From JABMNT01 sp048262655 (GTDB taxonomy: Bacteria; Pseudomonadota; Alphaproteobacteria; Rhodospirillales; Casp-alpha2): 64,000 nucleotides of DNA. The translations under genes and the position numbers were made by a program. This document shows, one piece after another, positions 32,512 to 39,829 of this stretch. Numbering within the stretch: the first letter of the stretch is position 1; every line of letters begins with the position of its first letter. Location: assembly GCA_048262655.1 (NCBI GenBank), contig JBLXEY010000002.1, positions 760,855 to 824,854 on the forward strand, in the 5' to 3' direction. The notes beneath the pieces were generated by a model, which was given only the letters and a program-made list of their open reading frames with translations, had not been told where the DNA came from and made no database searches.

Positions 32512-32599
32512 TGGTGCGGTCGAGAAGACTCGAACTTCCACGGGATTATCTCCCACAGCGACCTCAACGCTGCGCGTCTACCAGTTCCGCCACGACCGC
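32512..32599 (-). tRNA. tRNA-Leu (anticodon GAG)
   Basis: Read on the minus strand: acceptor stem GCGGTCG (32599-32593) pairs with CGACCGC, followed by discriminator A and an encoded CCA (32514-32512). The D arm has GGCGGAACTGGTAGACGC. The anticodon arm CAGCG-TTGAGGT-CGCTG gives anticodon GAG, for leucine CUC/CUU codons. A long variable arm (GGGAGATAATCCC), typical of class II tRNALeu, and the T arm GTTCGAGTC follow. It is terminated by the adjoining hairpin. Confidence 0.97.
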
Positions 32600-32703
32600 A
32601 TGAGGTAACAAAATCCCCTTGAACTTGGTGAGGACCTCGTCTTTACATAGGGGGAGATAGCAAATGCGACCGGGCCAATCAAGCGTAGTTCTTTGTGGAA
32701 AAA

Positions 32704-33390
32704 ATGACAGCTTTCAGCGAACCCAACCCCAGCCATGGAACCTCTGAGGTCGAATGGCGTATTTCCGACGGTCTGGTGCCTTATGAGGAGGCGATTGCCC
32801 TTATGGAGCAGCGTTCCCATGATATCCGGGCCGGGAACGCCCAAGAGCTGGTCTGGCTGCTTGAACATCCCCCTCTTTACACCGCAGGCACCAGTGCCGA
32901 CCCCGCAGAACTGGTAGAACCGGACCGTTTCCCCGTCCATAGCGCAGGCCGCGGCGGCCGCTATACCTATCATGGCCCCGGGCAACGGGTCGCTTACGTG
33001 ATGCTCGATTTAAAGAAACGCGGCCCGGACGTGCGTCAATTTGTCTCAAACCTCGAAGAGTGGGTGATTCGCACCTTGGCTGAATTCAGCGTCATCGGGG
33101 AACGCCGTGACGGACGGGTTGGCATTTGGGTGCAACGCGGAGCCCCGCAGAACCCGTTGGCTCGTGAAGACAAAATAGCCGCCATTGGCGTACGTATCCG
33201 CAAATGGGTCACCTTTCATGGCATATCGATTAACGTAGAGCCGGACCTCAGTCACTTTGACGGCATTGTGCCCTGTGGTATCGCAGAACACGGTGTCACA
33301 TCGCTTTGGGATCTGGGCATTACCGCGACCATGCCTGATGTCGACACCGCGCTGCGCGCGACCTTCGAAGACGTTTTCGAAAAGGCCTGA
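32704..33390 (+). CDS. lipB: Lipoyl(octanoyl) transferase
   Basis: Transfers octanoyl from acyl carrier protein to lipoyl domains of 2-oxoacid dehydrogenases and the glycine cleavage H protein, in the cytoplasm. The 228-residue enzyme has LLEHPPLYTAGTSADP (about 52-67), GGRYTYHGPGQRVAYVMLDL (about 84-103), the catalytic lysine region KIAAIGVRIRKWVTFHG (Lys157) and the nucleophile loop GIVPCGIAEHGVTSL (Cys191). ATG 32704 is taken; a GTG three codons upstream is possible. It stands alone between tRNA-Leu and the napC remnant. Confidence 0.95.
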   Translation: MTAFSEPNPSHGTSEVEWRISDGLVPYEEAIALMEQRSHDIRAGNAQELVWLLEHPPLYTAGTSADPAELVEPDRFPVHSAGRGGRYTYHGPGQRVAYVMLDLKKRGPDVRQFVSNLEEWVIRTLAEFSVIGERRDGRVGIWVQRGAPQNPLAREDKIAAIGVRIRKWVTFHGISINVEPDLSHFDGIVPCGIAEHGVTSLWDLGITATMPDVDTALRATFEDVFEKA

Positions 33391-33414
33391 AGCAGGCCCT
33401 TCCCTAATCCGGGG

Positions 33415-33802
33415 CTAGTCCCAACCTTCAACGCCCTTCATGTCCGGCAATTCATGGGCAATGCCTTTATGGCAATCGATGCGGGTTTTTTTCACCCGTT
33501 CCCAAGAGCCGGGTATGGTGATCTGCAGCCCGTGGGCTTTGCAGGGTGATGTCCATCGATTCAAATTCGTGACAGTTCCGGCACTCAAGAGAATCATTCG
33601 CCTTAAACCGTGCCCATTCATGTTCCGCCAATTCCCGGCGTTTGCTCTGAAACTTCTCGCGCGTGGAAATGGTACCAAAGACCTTGCCCCACACTTCTTT
33701 TGAAGCTGCCATCTTGCGAGCGATTTTGTCCGTCCAGTTATGTGGCACGTGACAATCAGGGCACGTCGCCCTAACGCCAGAGCGATTGGTGTAGTGAATG
33801 AC
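33415..33802 (-). pseudogene. Decayed NapC/NirT-family multihaem cytochrome (C-terminal remnant)
   Basis: In one minus-strand frame the text reads HYTNRSGVRATCPDCHVP, then ...KIARKMAASKEVWGKVFGTI and SLECRNCHEFESMDITLQ, clearly the C-terminal half of NapC/NirT quinol dehydrogenases. The final part, WERVKKTRIDCHKGIAHELPDMKG up to the TAG at 33415, is in another frame, so an indel has occurred near 33540. In addition, the last haem motif, expected as CIDCH, reads RIDCH. The first half of the gene, with the membrane anchor and first haem sites, is missing; LysE ends just upstream. No other nap or nir gene is in the window. Confidence 0.85.
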
Positions 33803-33822
33803 AAAAATAAAATGGCAGGGCC

Positions 33823-34464
33823 CTACCAGCCCATCTCACCTTTGATAAGGGATGCCGCGACCAACCACATGACCAGACAAACTGTCGCGTCCAAAATTTG
33901 CGCACCCCGCTGCGTCCGAAACAAGCGTGCTGCCTTAATTGCGCCAAAGGCCAAGCTATAAAACCAGATACACGAGGCCAGGATCGCACCACTGGCAAAA
34001 AACAGGCGTTCATCAAATTCGTATTGTGCTGCAATACCACCTACCAAAACGACGGTATCCAAATAGACATGCGGGTTTAGATATGTCAGAGCTGCGGTCG
34101 TCAGGGCAATTTTCCAGATACCGACCGGGTCGTCATTGGCCGCCCCCCAGTCCATCGGCTCAGGGTTTATGACGCCATGAGCAGACTTCAGTCCGTATAC
34201 GATCAGAAACAAGCTGCCTCCCCAAGCGGCGACGCTTTGCAGCATTTCGTCCGTGGCAATCATGGCGCCAATACCTGCGGCACCAACGACAATCAACATG
34301 GCATCAGACAAGAAACAGATGGTGGCGACAAAAAAGACGCGCTGCCCCCGCACGCCCTGTCGAATCAGATAAGCGTTCTGCGCCCCAATGGCGATAATCA
34401 AGCCACCACCTAGCAGAAAGCCTTCAACAAGTGCATATAGGGTTGCGGGTGTCAGATCAGGCAC
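33823..34464 (-). CDS. LysE/ArgO-family amino acid exporter
   Basis: A 213-residue inner-membrane exporter of the LysE superfamily with about six helices. ALVEGFLLGGGLIIAIGAQNAYLIRQGVRG at residues ~11-40 contains the G-A-Q-N signature of ArgO/LysE, and LTTAALTYLNPHVYLDTVVLVGGIA (about 121-145) the conserved NPH segment. It probably exports basic amino acids such as arginine or lysine; the substrate is not proven. It ends at 33823, next to the napC remnant, and starts 9 bases after the pccA stop codon, so it may be transcribed with the pcc genes. Confidence 0.9.
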   Translation of the reverse strand: MPDLTPATLYALVEGFLLGGGLIIAIGAQNAYLIRQGVRGQRVFFVATICFLSDAMLIVVGAAGIGAMIATDEMLQSVAAWGGSLFLIVYGLKSAHGVINPEPMDWGAANDDPVGIWKIALTTAALTYLNPHVYLDTVVLVGGIAAQYEFDERLFFASGAILASCIWFYSLAFGAIKAARLFRTQRGAQILDATVCLVMWLVAASLIKGEMGW

Positions 34465-34473
34465 GCGCTTGAG

Positions 34474-36459
34474 TTATTCAAACTCGACGATAACCTGGTC
34501 AACCATAAGACTATCGCCAGCCGCAGCGCTGACAGCCTTGATCGTCTGGTCCTTTTCGGCCCGCAGTACGTTTTCCATCTTCATCGCCTCAACGACCGCC
34601 AACTCATCGCCCGCCTTAACCTCTTGTCCCGCTTCAACAGATACAGAGACAAGTAATCCTGGCATCGGAGACAACAGCCATTTTGATGTATCGGGAGGTT
34701 CTTTGAACGGCATCAACTCATTTAGCTTGGCTGTAGATTCGCTGAGGACGAGGATATCCGCTTCCGCGCCTCTGTAAGACAGGCGATAGGCAATTCCCTG
34801 TCGCTCAACTTGCAAACAGACGGAACGACCATCGATTTCGGCTACGAACATCGGGTCATGAAACTGCCATTCCGTTGCAACATGGCAGTTCGCCCCATCT
34901 ATCGTCACATCATATTCCCCAATGTCACCTGATATGGAAATGGGGTGTTGTTCATCACGCATGACGACAACCCAGTCACCACCAACTTGGCGTTTGTGAC
35001 CGCTATCCTGCCCAGAAATCTGTGCTGCCCGATTTTGGTAGGCGTGGTGCATAACACTCGCGACAGCGATCATAATTTTCGGGTCTTCGAGCACCAGATC
35101 TTTCGCATGGAAACCGTCTGGATACTCCTCGGCAATAAAATTGGTCGTCAGGTTCCCGCCAGCAAATCGAGGGTGGGCAATCAATGCGGCCAAAAATGCC
35201 ATATTGTGGTTCACGCCACGAATGTAATATTCATCAAGGGCGTTCTGCAAATTTACAGTCGCGGCCCCACGGTCTGCGCCGTAAGCGACCAATTTGGCAA
35301 TCATAGGGTCATAATATATCGAGATCTCACCACCTTCATATACGCCTGAATCAACCCTTACCGTATCGGATTCGACTGGAGGTATATACTTTACGAGGCG
35401 ACCAGTTGACGGCATGAAATTGCGGAATGGGTCTTCGGCATAGACCCGTGCCTCTATCGCCCACCCGGTCAATGTTACGTCGGCTTGCGTAAGCGGCAGT
35501 TTTTCACCATTAGCAACACGAATCATCAGCTCGACCAAATCAAGCCCGGTGATATATTCCGTGACCGGGTGCTCAACCTGTAATCGCGTATTCATCTCCA
35601 GGAAATAAAAATTCCGGTCTTTATCAACAATAAATTCAACCGTGCCTGCGGAAACGTAGTCCACCGCTTTTGACAATTGAACAGCCTGCTCTCCCATAGC
35701 AGCCCGTGTTTCTTCATTGAGAAATGGCGACGGCGCTTCTTCAATTACTTTTTGATGGCGGCGCTGGATGGAACATTCGCGTTCGCCCAAATAAATGACA
35801 TTTCCGTGCGTATCGCCGACGACCTGAATTTCAATGTGGTGCGGTTCTTCGATAAACTTCTCAACGAAAACGCGGTCATCGCCAAAGCTGGCTTTCGCCT
35901 CGTTGGTCGCCCGGATCAACCCATCGCGGCATTCCTCATCATTATGTGCAATCCGCATGCCTTTGCCACCGCCGCCAGCAGATGCTTTTAGCATGACAGG
36001 ATAGCCAATATCCTGGGCAATCTTTACAGCATCGTCGGGGTCACGGATCGCTTCGGTATGCCCGGGAACCGTATTCACCCCGGCTGCCATGGCGAGTTTC
36101 TTGGACTCGATCTTGTCCCCCATTGCGTTAATCGCCAGAGGCTTTGGGCCTATGAAAGCGATACCTTCTTTTTCCAGTGTCTCTGCAAATTTTGCATTTT
36201 CCGACAGAAACCCATAGCCCGGATGAACCGCATCGGCTCCCGTTTCCTTGATCGCTTTTAAGATATGTTCGACAACTAAATAGCTTTCTGACGATGGTGC
36301 CGGGCCGATGCAGACCGCTTCATCTGCCATCTCGACATGCAACGCATCCCTATCAGCTTCGGAGTATACCGCAACTGTTGAAATTCCCATTCTTTTTGCG
36401 GTTTTGATAACCCGGCAGGCAATTTCGCCACGGTTTGCTATGAGAATCTTTTTTATCAT
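34474..36459 (-). CDS. pccA: Propionyl-CoA carboxylase, biotin-carrying alpha subunit
   Basis: Biotin carboxylase plus biotin carrier, 661 residues, forming methylmalonyl-CoA from propionyl-CoA with PccB. It begins KKILIANRGEIACRVIKTAKRMGI. Motifs: ASAGGGGKGMRIAHNDEE, HHIEIQVVGDTHGNV, ERECSIQRRHQKVIEEAPSPFL, FLEMNTRLQVEHPVTE. The biotinyl motif EAMKMEN has Lys627 near the C-terminus. The ~150-residue region before it is the BT domain typical of PccA. Its start (ATG 36459) aligns codon for codon with the mccA paralogue, which has lost this ATG. A 2TM gene lies between it and pccB. Confidence 0.95.
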   Translation of the reverse strand: MIKKILIANRGEIACRVIKTAKRMGISTVAVYSEADRDALHVEMADEAVCIGPAPSSESYLVVEHILKAIKETGADAVHPGYGFLSENAKFAETLEKEGIAFIGPKPLAINAMGDKIESKKLAMAAGVNTVPGHTEAIRDPDDAVKIAQDIGYPVMLKASAGGGGKGMRIAHNDEECRDGLIRATNEAKASFGDDRVFVEKFIEEPHHIEIQVVGDTHGNVIYLGERECSIQRRHQKVIEEAPSPFLNEETRAAMGEQAVQLSKAVDYVSAGTVEFIVDKDRNFYFLEMNTRLQVEHPVTEYITGLDLVELMIRVANGEKLPLTQADVTLTGWAIEARVYAEDPFRNFMPSTGRLVKYIPPVESDTVRVDSGVYEGGEISIYYDPMIAKLVAYGADRGAATVNLQNALDEYYIRGVNHNMAFLAALIAHPRFAGGNLTTNFIAEEYPDGFHAKDLVLEDPKIMIAVASVMHHAYQNRAAQISGQDSGHKRQVGGDWVVVMRDEQHPISISGDIGEYDVTIDGANCHVATEWQFHDPMFVAEIDGRSVCLQVERQGIAYRLSYRGAEADILVLSESTAKLNELMPFKEPPDTSKWLLSPMPGLLVSVSVEAGQEVKAGDELAVVEAMKMENVLRAEKDQTIKAVSAAAGDSLMVDQVIVEFE

Positions 36460-36508
36460 CTAAAACGCTTTCGTCTGTAATAAGCCGTTCTGCCGACCTT
36501 CGTCGGCT

Positions 36509-36745
36509 TTACGAACTCTTTGGTTTTCCAAACAATCCCATGACATAGGCAACATGAATGGCCAGCAGGCTACCCCATGCAACCAATGGAAAAACGAACC
36601 ATACGGTCTCCGGAAAGCCAAAAAGGTTAACCGGTATCAGAACGGCCATCATTACAAAATAAATCAACAGATGGACCGCGAACCCTTTCAAACGGTTCCG
36701 GGCGATGTCCGCAGCATTGTCGTGTTGTTCTGTTAATCCTGTCAC
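36509..36745 (-). CDS. 2TM-domain small membrane protein
   Basis: A 78-residue protein with two helices, HLLIYFVMMAVLIPVNLFGF (about 25-44) and FVFPLVAWGSLLAIHVAYVMGLF (about 50-72), preceded by an amphipathic N-terminal RNRLKGFAVH. This layout is the 2TM domain family, often found fused to kinases or alone. It lies between pccB and pccA on the same strand (59 and 49 bases), so it may be co-expressed with the carboxylase. No function is known. Confidence 0.75.
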   Translation of the reverse strand: MTGLTEQHDNAADIARNRLKGFAVHLLIYFVMMAVLIPVNLFGFPETVWFVFPLVAWGSLLAIHVAYVMGLFGKPKSS

Positions 36746-36804
36746 TTACTCTATCCAACCTTGTTTCAACTCAGGCTCACCGCATTCTGGCAGAGCACCC
36801 GCAT

Positions 36805-38337
36805 CTACAGGGGAATATTACCGTGTTTGCGCCACGGGTTTTCCAGTTTTTTATCACGCAGCATTCGCAACGAGCGGCTAACCCGGGCGCGCGTGTTATG
36901 GGGCATAATCACATCGTCAATAAAGCCCCGATGCCCGGCGATAAACGGGTTTGCAAACTGCGTTTTGTATTCTTCGGTACGTTTTTCAATTTTTTCCGCA
37001 TCACCAATATCTTGGCGGAAAATAATTTCAACCGCACCTTTCGCCCCCATGACCGCAATTTCCGCCGACGGCCACGCGTAGTTCACATCACCTCTCAAAT
37101 GCTTAGAGCTCATGACGTCATAAGCCCCCCCATAGGCTTTCCGAGTAATAATGGTCACCTTGGGTACCGTCGCTTCAGCATAAGCATAGAGCAATTTGGC
37201 GCCATGCTTAATAATGCCATTGTACTCCTGCGAGCTTCCGGGGAGAAACCCGGGAACGTCTACAAGCGTAATTATCGGGATGTTGAAACAATCACAAAAG
37301 CGGACAAACCGCGCCGCTTTGATACTGGATGAAATATCCAAACACCCGGCAAGCACCAACGGCTGGTTGGCGACGACGCCGACGGTCGAGCCTTCAATCC
37401 GTCCAAAACCTGTAATGATGTTTCCGGCGTATTCCGGTTGCAGCTCAAAAAAATCACCTTCATCAACAAGCTTATGAATTAATTCCTTCATGTCATAAGG
37501 TTTGTTCGGGTTATCCGGGATCAGCGTATCCAGAGACGGCTCGACCCTGTTATGGGGATCTGATGTCGGGCGTACCGGTGGTTTTTGGCGGTTGTTTGCG
37601 GGCAGAAAATCGATGAAACGACGTAATTGCAAAAGCGCGTCGACATCGTTTTCAAACGCCTTATCGGCGACACCAGAAGTTTGTGTGTGTGTTGATGCGC
37701 CGCCGAGTTCTTCGTGGGTAACTTCTTCGTGGGTAACGGTTTTCACGACGTCCGGCCCGGTTACAAACATATAACTGGTATCTTTAACCATGAAGATGAA
37801 ATCCGTCATCGCCGGGGAGTAAACGGCACCGCCTGCACACGGCCCCATCACCATAGAAATCTGAGGTACCACTCCCGAAGCCAGAACATTCCTTTGAAAG
37901 ACTTCAGCGTATCCCGCCAATGAGGCGACGCCTTCCTGAATTCGGGCACCACCAGAATCGTTCAACCCAACCACCGGCGCGCCAGCTTTCATGGCCTGAT
38001 CCATGATTTTGCAAATTTTTTCAGCATGGCTCTCGGATAGCGAACCGCCAAAAACGGTAAAGTCCTGAGAAAAAACAAAAACAAGGCGCCCGTTCACGGT
38101 GCCAAACCCTGTGACAACGCCGTCACCGGGTATCTTCTGCTCATCCATGCCAAAATCGTTACATCTATGTTCGACAAACATATCGCGCTCTTCGAACGAG
38201 TCTGGATCAAGAAAAAGATGAATCCGTTCGCGGGCCGTTAATTTGCCTTTTGCGTGTTGGCTTTCCACCCGACGCGCGCCACCGCCTTGACGGGCGTGTT
38301 CGCGCTTTTGTTCCAACTGATGAATAATATCGTGCAT
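36805..38337 (-). CDS. pccB: Propionyl-CoA carboxylase beta (carboxyltransferase) subunit
   Basis: 510-residue carboxyltransferase partner of PccA. HAKGKLTARERIHLFLDPDSFEE near the start; VGLNDSGGARIQEGVASLAGYAEVF (about 121-145), the N-half CoA/oxyanion region; MVMGPCAGGAVYSPAMTDF; C-half ITLVDVPGFLPGSSQEYNGIIKHGAKLLYAYAEATVPKVT and ITRKAYGGAYDVMSSKHLRGD. The SGGARIQEG pattern and length fit PCC rather than MCC. ATG 38337 is preceded by a GTAGGGG element. It heads the pcc cluster, divergent from the response-regulator gene; methylmalonyl-CoA mutase is not in the window. Confidence 0.95.
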   Translation of the reverse strand: MHDIIHQLEQKREHARQGGGARRVESQHAKGKLTARERIHLFLDPDSFEERDMFVEHRCNDFGMDEQKIPGDGVVTGFGTVNGRLVFVFSQDFTVFGGSLSESHAEKICKIMDQAMKAGAPVVGLNDSGGARIQEGVASLAGYAEVFQRNVLASGVVPQISMVMGPCAGGAVYSPAMTDFIFMVKDTSYMFVTGPDVVKTVTHEEVTHEELGGASTHTQTSGVADKAFENDVDALLQLRRFIDFLPANNRQKPPVRPTSDPHNRVEPSLDTLIPDNPNKPYDMKELIHKLVDEGDFFELQPEYAGNIITGFGRIEGSTVGVVANQPLVLAGCLDISSSIKAARFVRFCDCFNIPIITLVDVPGFLPGSSQEYNGIIKHGAKLLYAYAEATVPKVTIITRKAYGGAYDVMSSKHLRGDVNYAWPSAEIAVMGAKGAVEIIFRQDIGDAEKIEKRTEEYKTQFANPFIAGHRGFIDDVIMPHNTRARVSRSLRMLRDKKLENPWRKHGNIPL

Positions 38338-38548
38338 TTATAAGCCCCTACTGATCCCTCACCTTAATCAATATCACCTTTTAGTCTTACGCCATGACCT
38401 AAGTCACCGCCAGCAAAATCAAATGCAGTGTCGTGTCATGCATTCGGCTCCTGCGGTCGGCACGTGTTGGCACATTAAGCCCGTTCAGGTTCATGTCAGT
38501 ATGAGCGTTTAGGCTTCGTTCTCATGATGAAAGATAAAGCATAGACTG

Positions 38549-39109
38549 ATGCCTGACTATAATATTGAAAACATGAAGATACTCGTTGTTGAGCAGAATG
38601 CCCTATTCGCCGAGGCCATCTCAACGCTCCTTCGCGAGCTTGGCGTTCGCGATATTTTAATTGCGACTACGATTGAAGATGCCTATGACATTTTCAAGAG
38701 CGAGCCCCTGGACCTTGTCTTCTGTGATTGGTCACCTGGCTTGGACGCGCTTCATTTCATGCACATGGTTCGCAACCATCAATCTGATACCAATCCCTTT
38801 GTGCCGGTCATCGTGCTTTCTGCGTATTCCGATTTAGACCAGCTTAAGCAGGCTGTAAATGCAGGGATTAGCGATTTCTTGACGAAACCTCTCAATCCCA
38901 GAAAAGTTTACCAGAGAATCAAAAAAGCCATTGAGAGCCCAACCTTTTTTGTTCGATCTGGAGTTTATTTCGGCCCATGCCGGCGTCATGTTGGCATTTT
39001 TGATGACGACCAATATGGCTTGGACCAGACAGGTTCAGACGATCCTGGGAAAGAACGCCGGATACGAGAAATCTCGATAAAGGACGATGGCATGCGCTAT
39101 ATGCGCTAG
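38549..39109 (+). CDS. Single-domain response regulator (CheY-like) with short C-terminal extension
   Basis: A 186-residue protein. The REC domain occupies ~9-130: KILVVEQNALFAEAI, phospho-acceptor Asp60 in DLVFCDWSPG, then VIVLSAYSD and FLTKPLNPRKV with the conserved lysine. The tail (about 130-186) has FVRSGVYFGPCRRH and charged DDD/GKERR stretches, a form I recognise from other alphaproteobacterial REC proteins without an output domain. It has no adjacent kinase. ATG 38549 is possible; ATG 38573 would begin directly at the REC strand. The stop overlaps the ATP12 gene end (convergent) by four bases. Confidence 0.83.
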   Translation: MPDYNIENMKILVVEQNALFAEAISTLLRELGVRDILIATTIEDAYDIFKSEPLDLVFCDWSPGLDALHFMHMVRNHQSDTNPFVPVIVLSAYSDLDQLKQAVNAGISDFLTKPLNPRKVYQRIKKAIESPTFFVRSGVYFGPCRRHVGIFDDDQYGLDQTGSDDPGKERRIREISIKDDGMRYMR

Positions 39110-39798
39110 TTCAGATCTTCAATAAACTGGACTGCAGCTGCAATTTCATTCTGCAGATTTTTTCTACGGGCAACGGCTTCGCTATCCTCACCCCACTTAT
39201 CGGCCTGCCAATCATCGTCAAGCTGTGACGCAAGGAAAAGCGATTCACCACTTACTTCACCATCCATAAAAGACAGCGCAAGAGCAAGAGAACCGGTCAG
39301 CTGAGTGAGTTCGCCAAATCCCGCCAATTTAAAATCGTCAAAACGAGTAATAAGTGCGCCAAGCTTTGCGATAGAGTCCCCAGGTTGCGGAACATGGACA
39401 ATGCCATGAGTGACATTGAGCGCGACCCCGTGTGTCGCTTGCAACCAGTCCAAGATGGGTTGCCATGATTTCGCCTGATGGGCAATCAAGTCATCCGGGC
39501 CTTCGGACCGATAACATAACAAATCGTTCTCACCATAACGCGTAAGCTGGTCAATAACGGCATCACGCACCGGCGCGACTTTATCAACGGCTGTACACGC
39601 CAATCGCGTCGCCGGCATGGTTAAAGGGCTGATCGTCTCCTCCTGCGCAGCCCATTCCGACGCGACCCGGTCCGCCAACGCGCGGGTTGGCAAAACCACC
39701 TCGCTTCCCTCAGGTGTACGGATCGGACGTCCGTCGAGAACAACCCGATAGACGTCACCATCCGCGTTGACATCCACAGACTGGAAAAAACGCTTCAT
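39106..39798 (-). CDS. ATP12-family F1-ATPase assembly chaperone
   Basis: A 230-residue protein of the ATP12 family, which in mitochondria and alphaproteobacteria binds the F1 alpha subunit to help F1 assembly. YRVVLDGRPIRTPEGSEVVLPTRALADRVASEWAAQ (about 17-52) is the typical N-part; TMPATRLACTAVD, YGENDLLCYRSEGPDDLIAHQAKSWQPILDWL and the FGELTQLTGSLALALSFMDGEVS region follow. Its C-terminus overlaps the + strand response-regulator gene. It lies 31 bases downstream of the AsmA gene, in a block of housekeeping genes. Confidence 0.92.
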   Translation of the reverse strand: MKRFFQSVDVNADGDVYRVVLDGRPIRTPEGSEVVLPTRALADRVASEWAAQEETISPLTMPATRLACTAVDKVAPVRDAVIDQLTRYGENDLLCYRSEGPDDLIAHQAKSWQPILDWLQATHGVALNVTHGIVHVPQPGDSIAKLGALITRFDDFKLAGFGELTQLTGSLALALSFMDGEVSGESLFLASQLDDDWQADKWGEDSEAVARRKNLQNEIAAAVQFIEDLN

Positions 39799-39829
39799 TT
39801 ATCCCACAGACACAAAAACAAGAACTGAT

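Noticed and set aside
33383..33397. GGCCTG-AAG-CAGGCC hairpin at the end of lipB
   Set aside because: Stem is short and no T run follows; not supported as a terminator.
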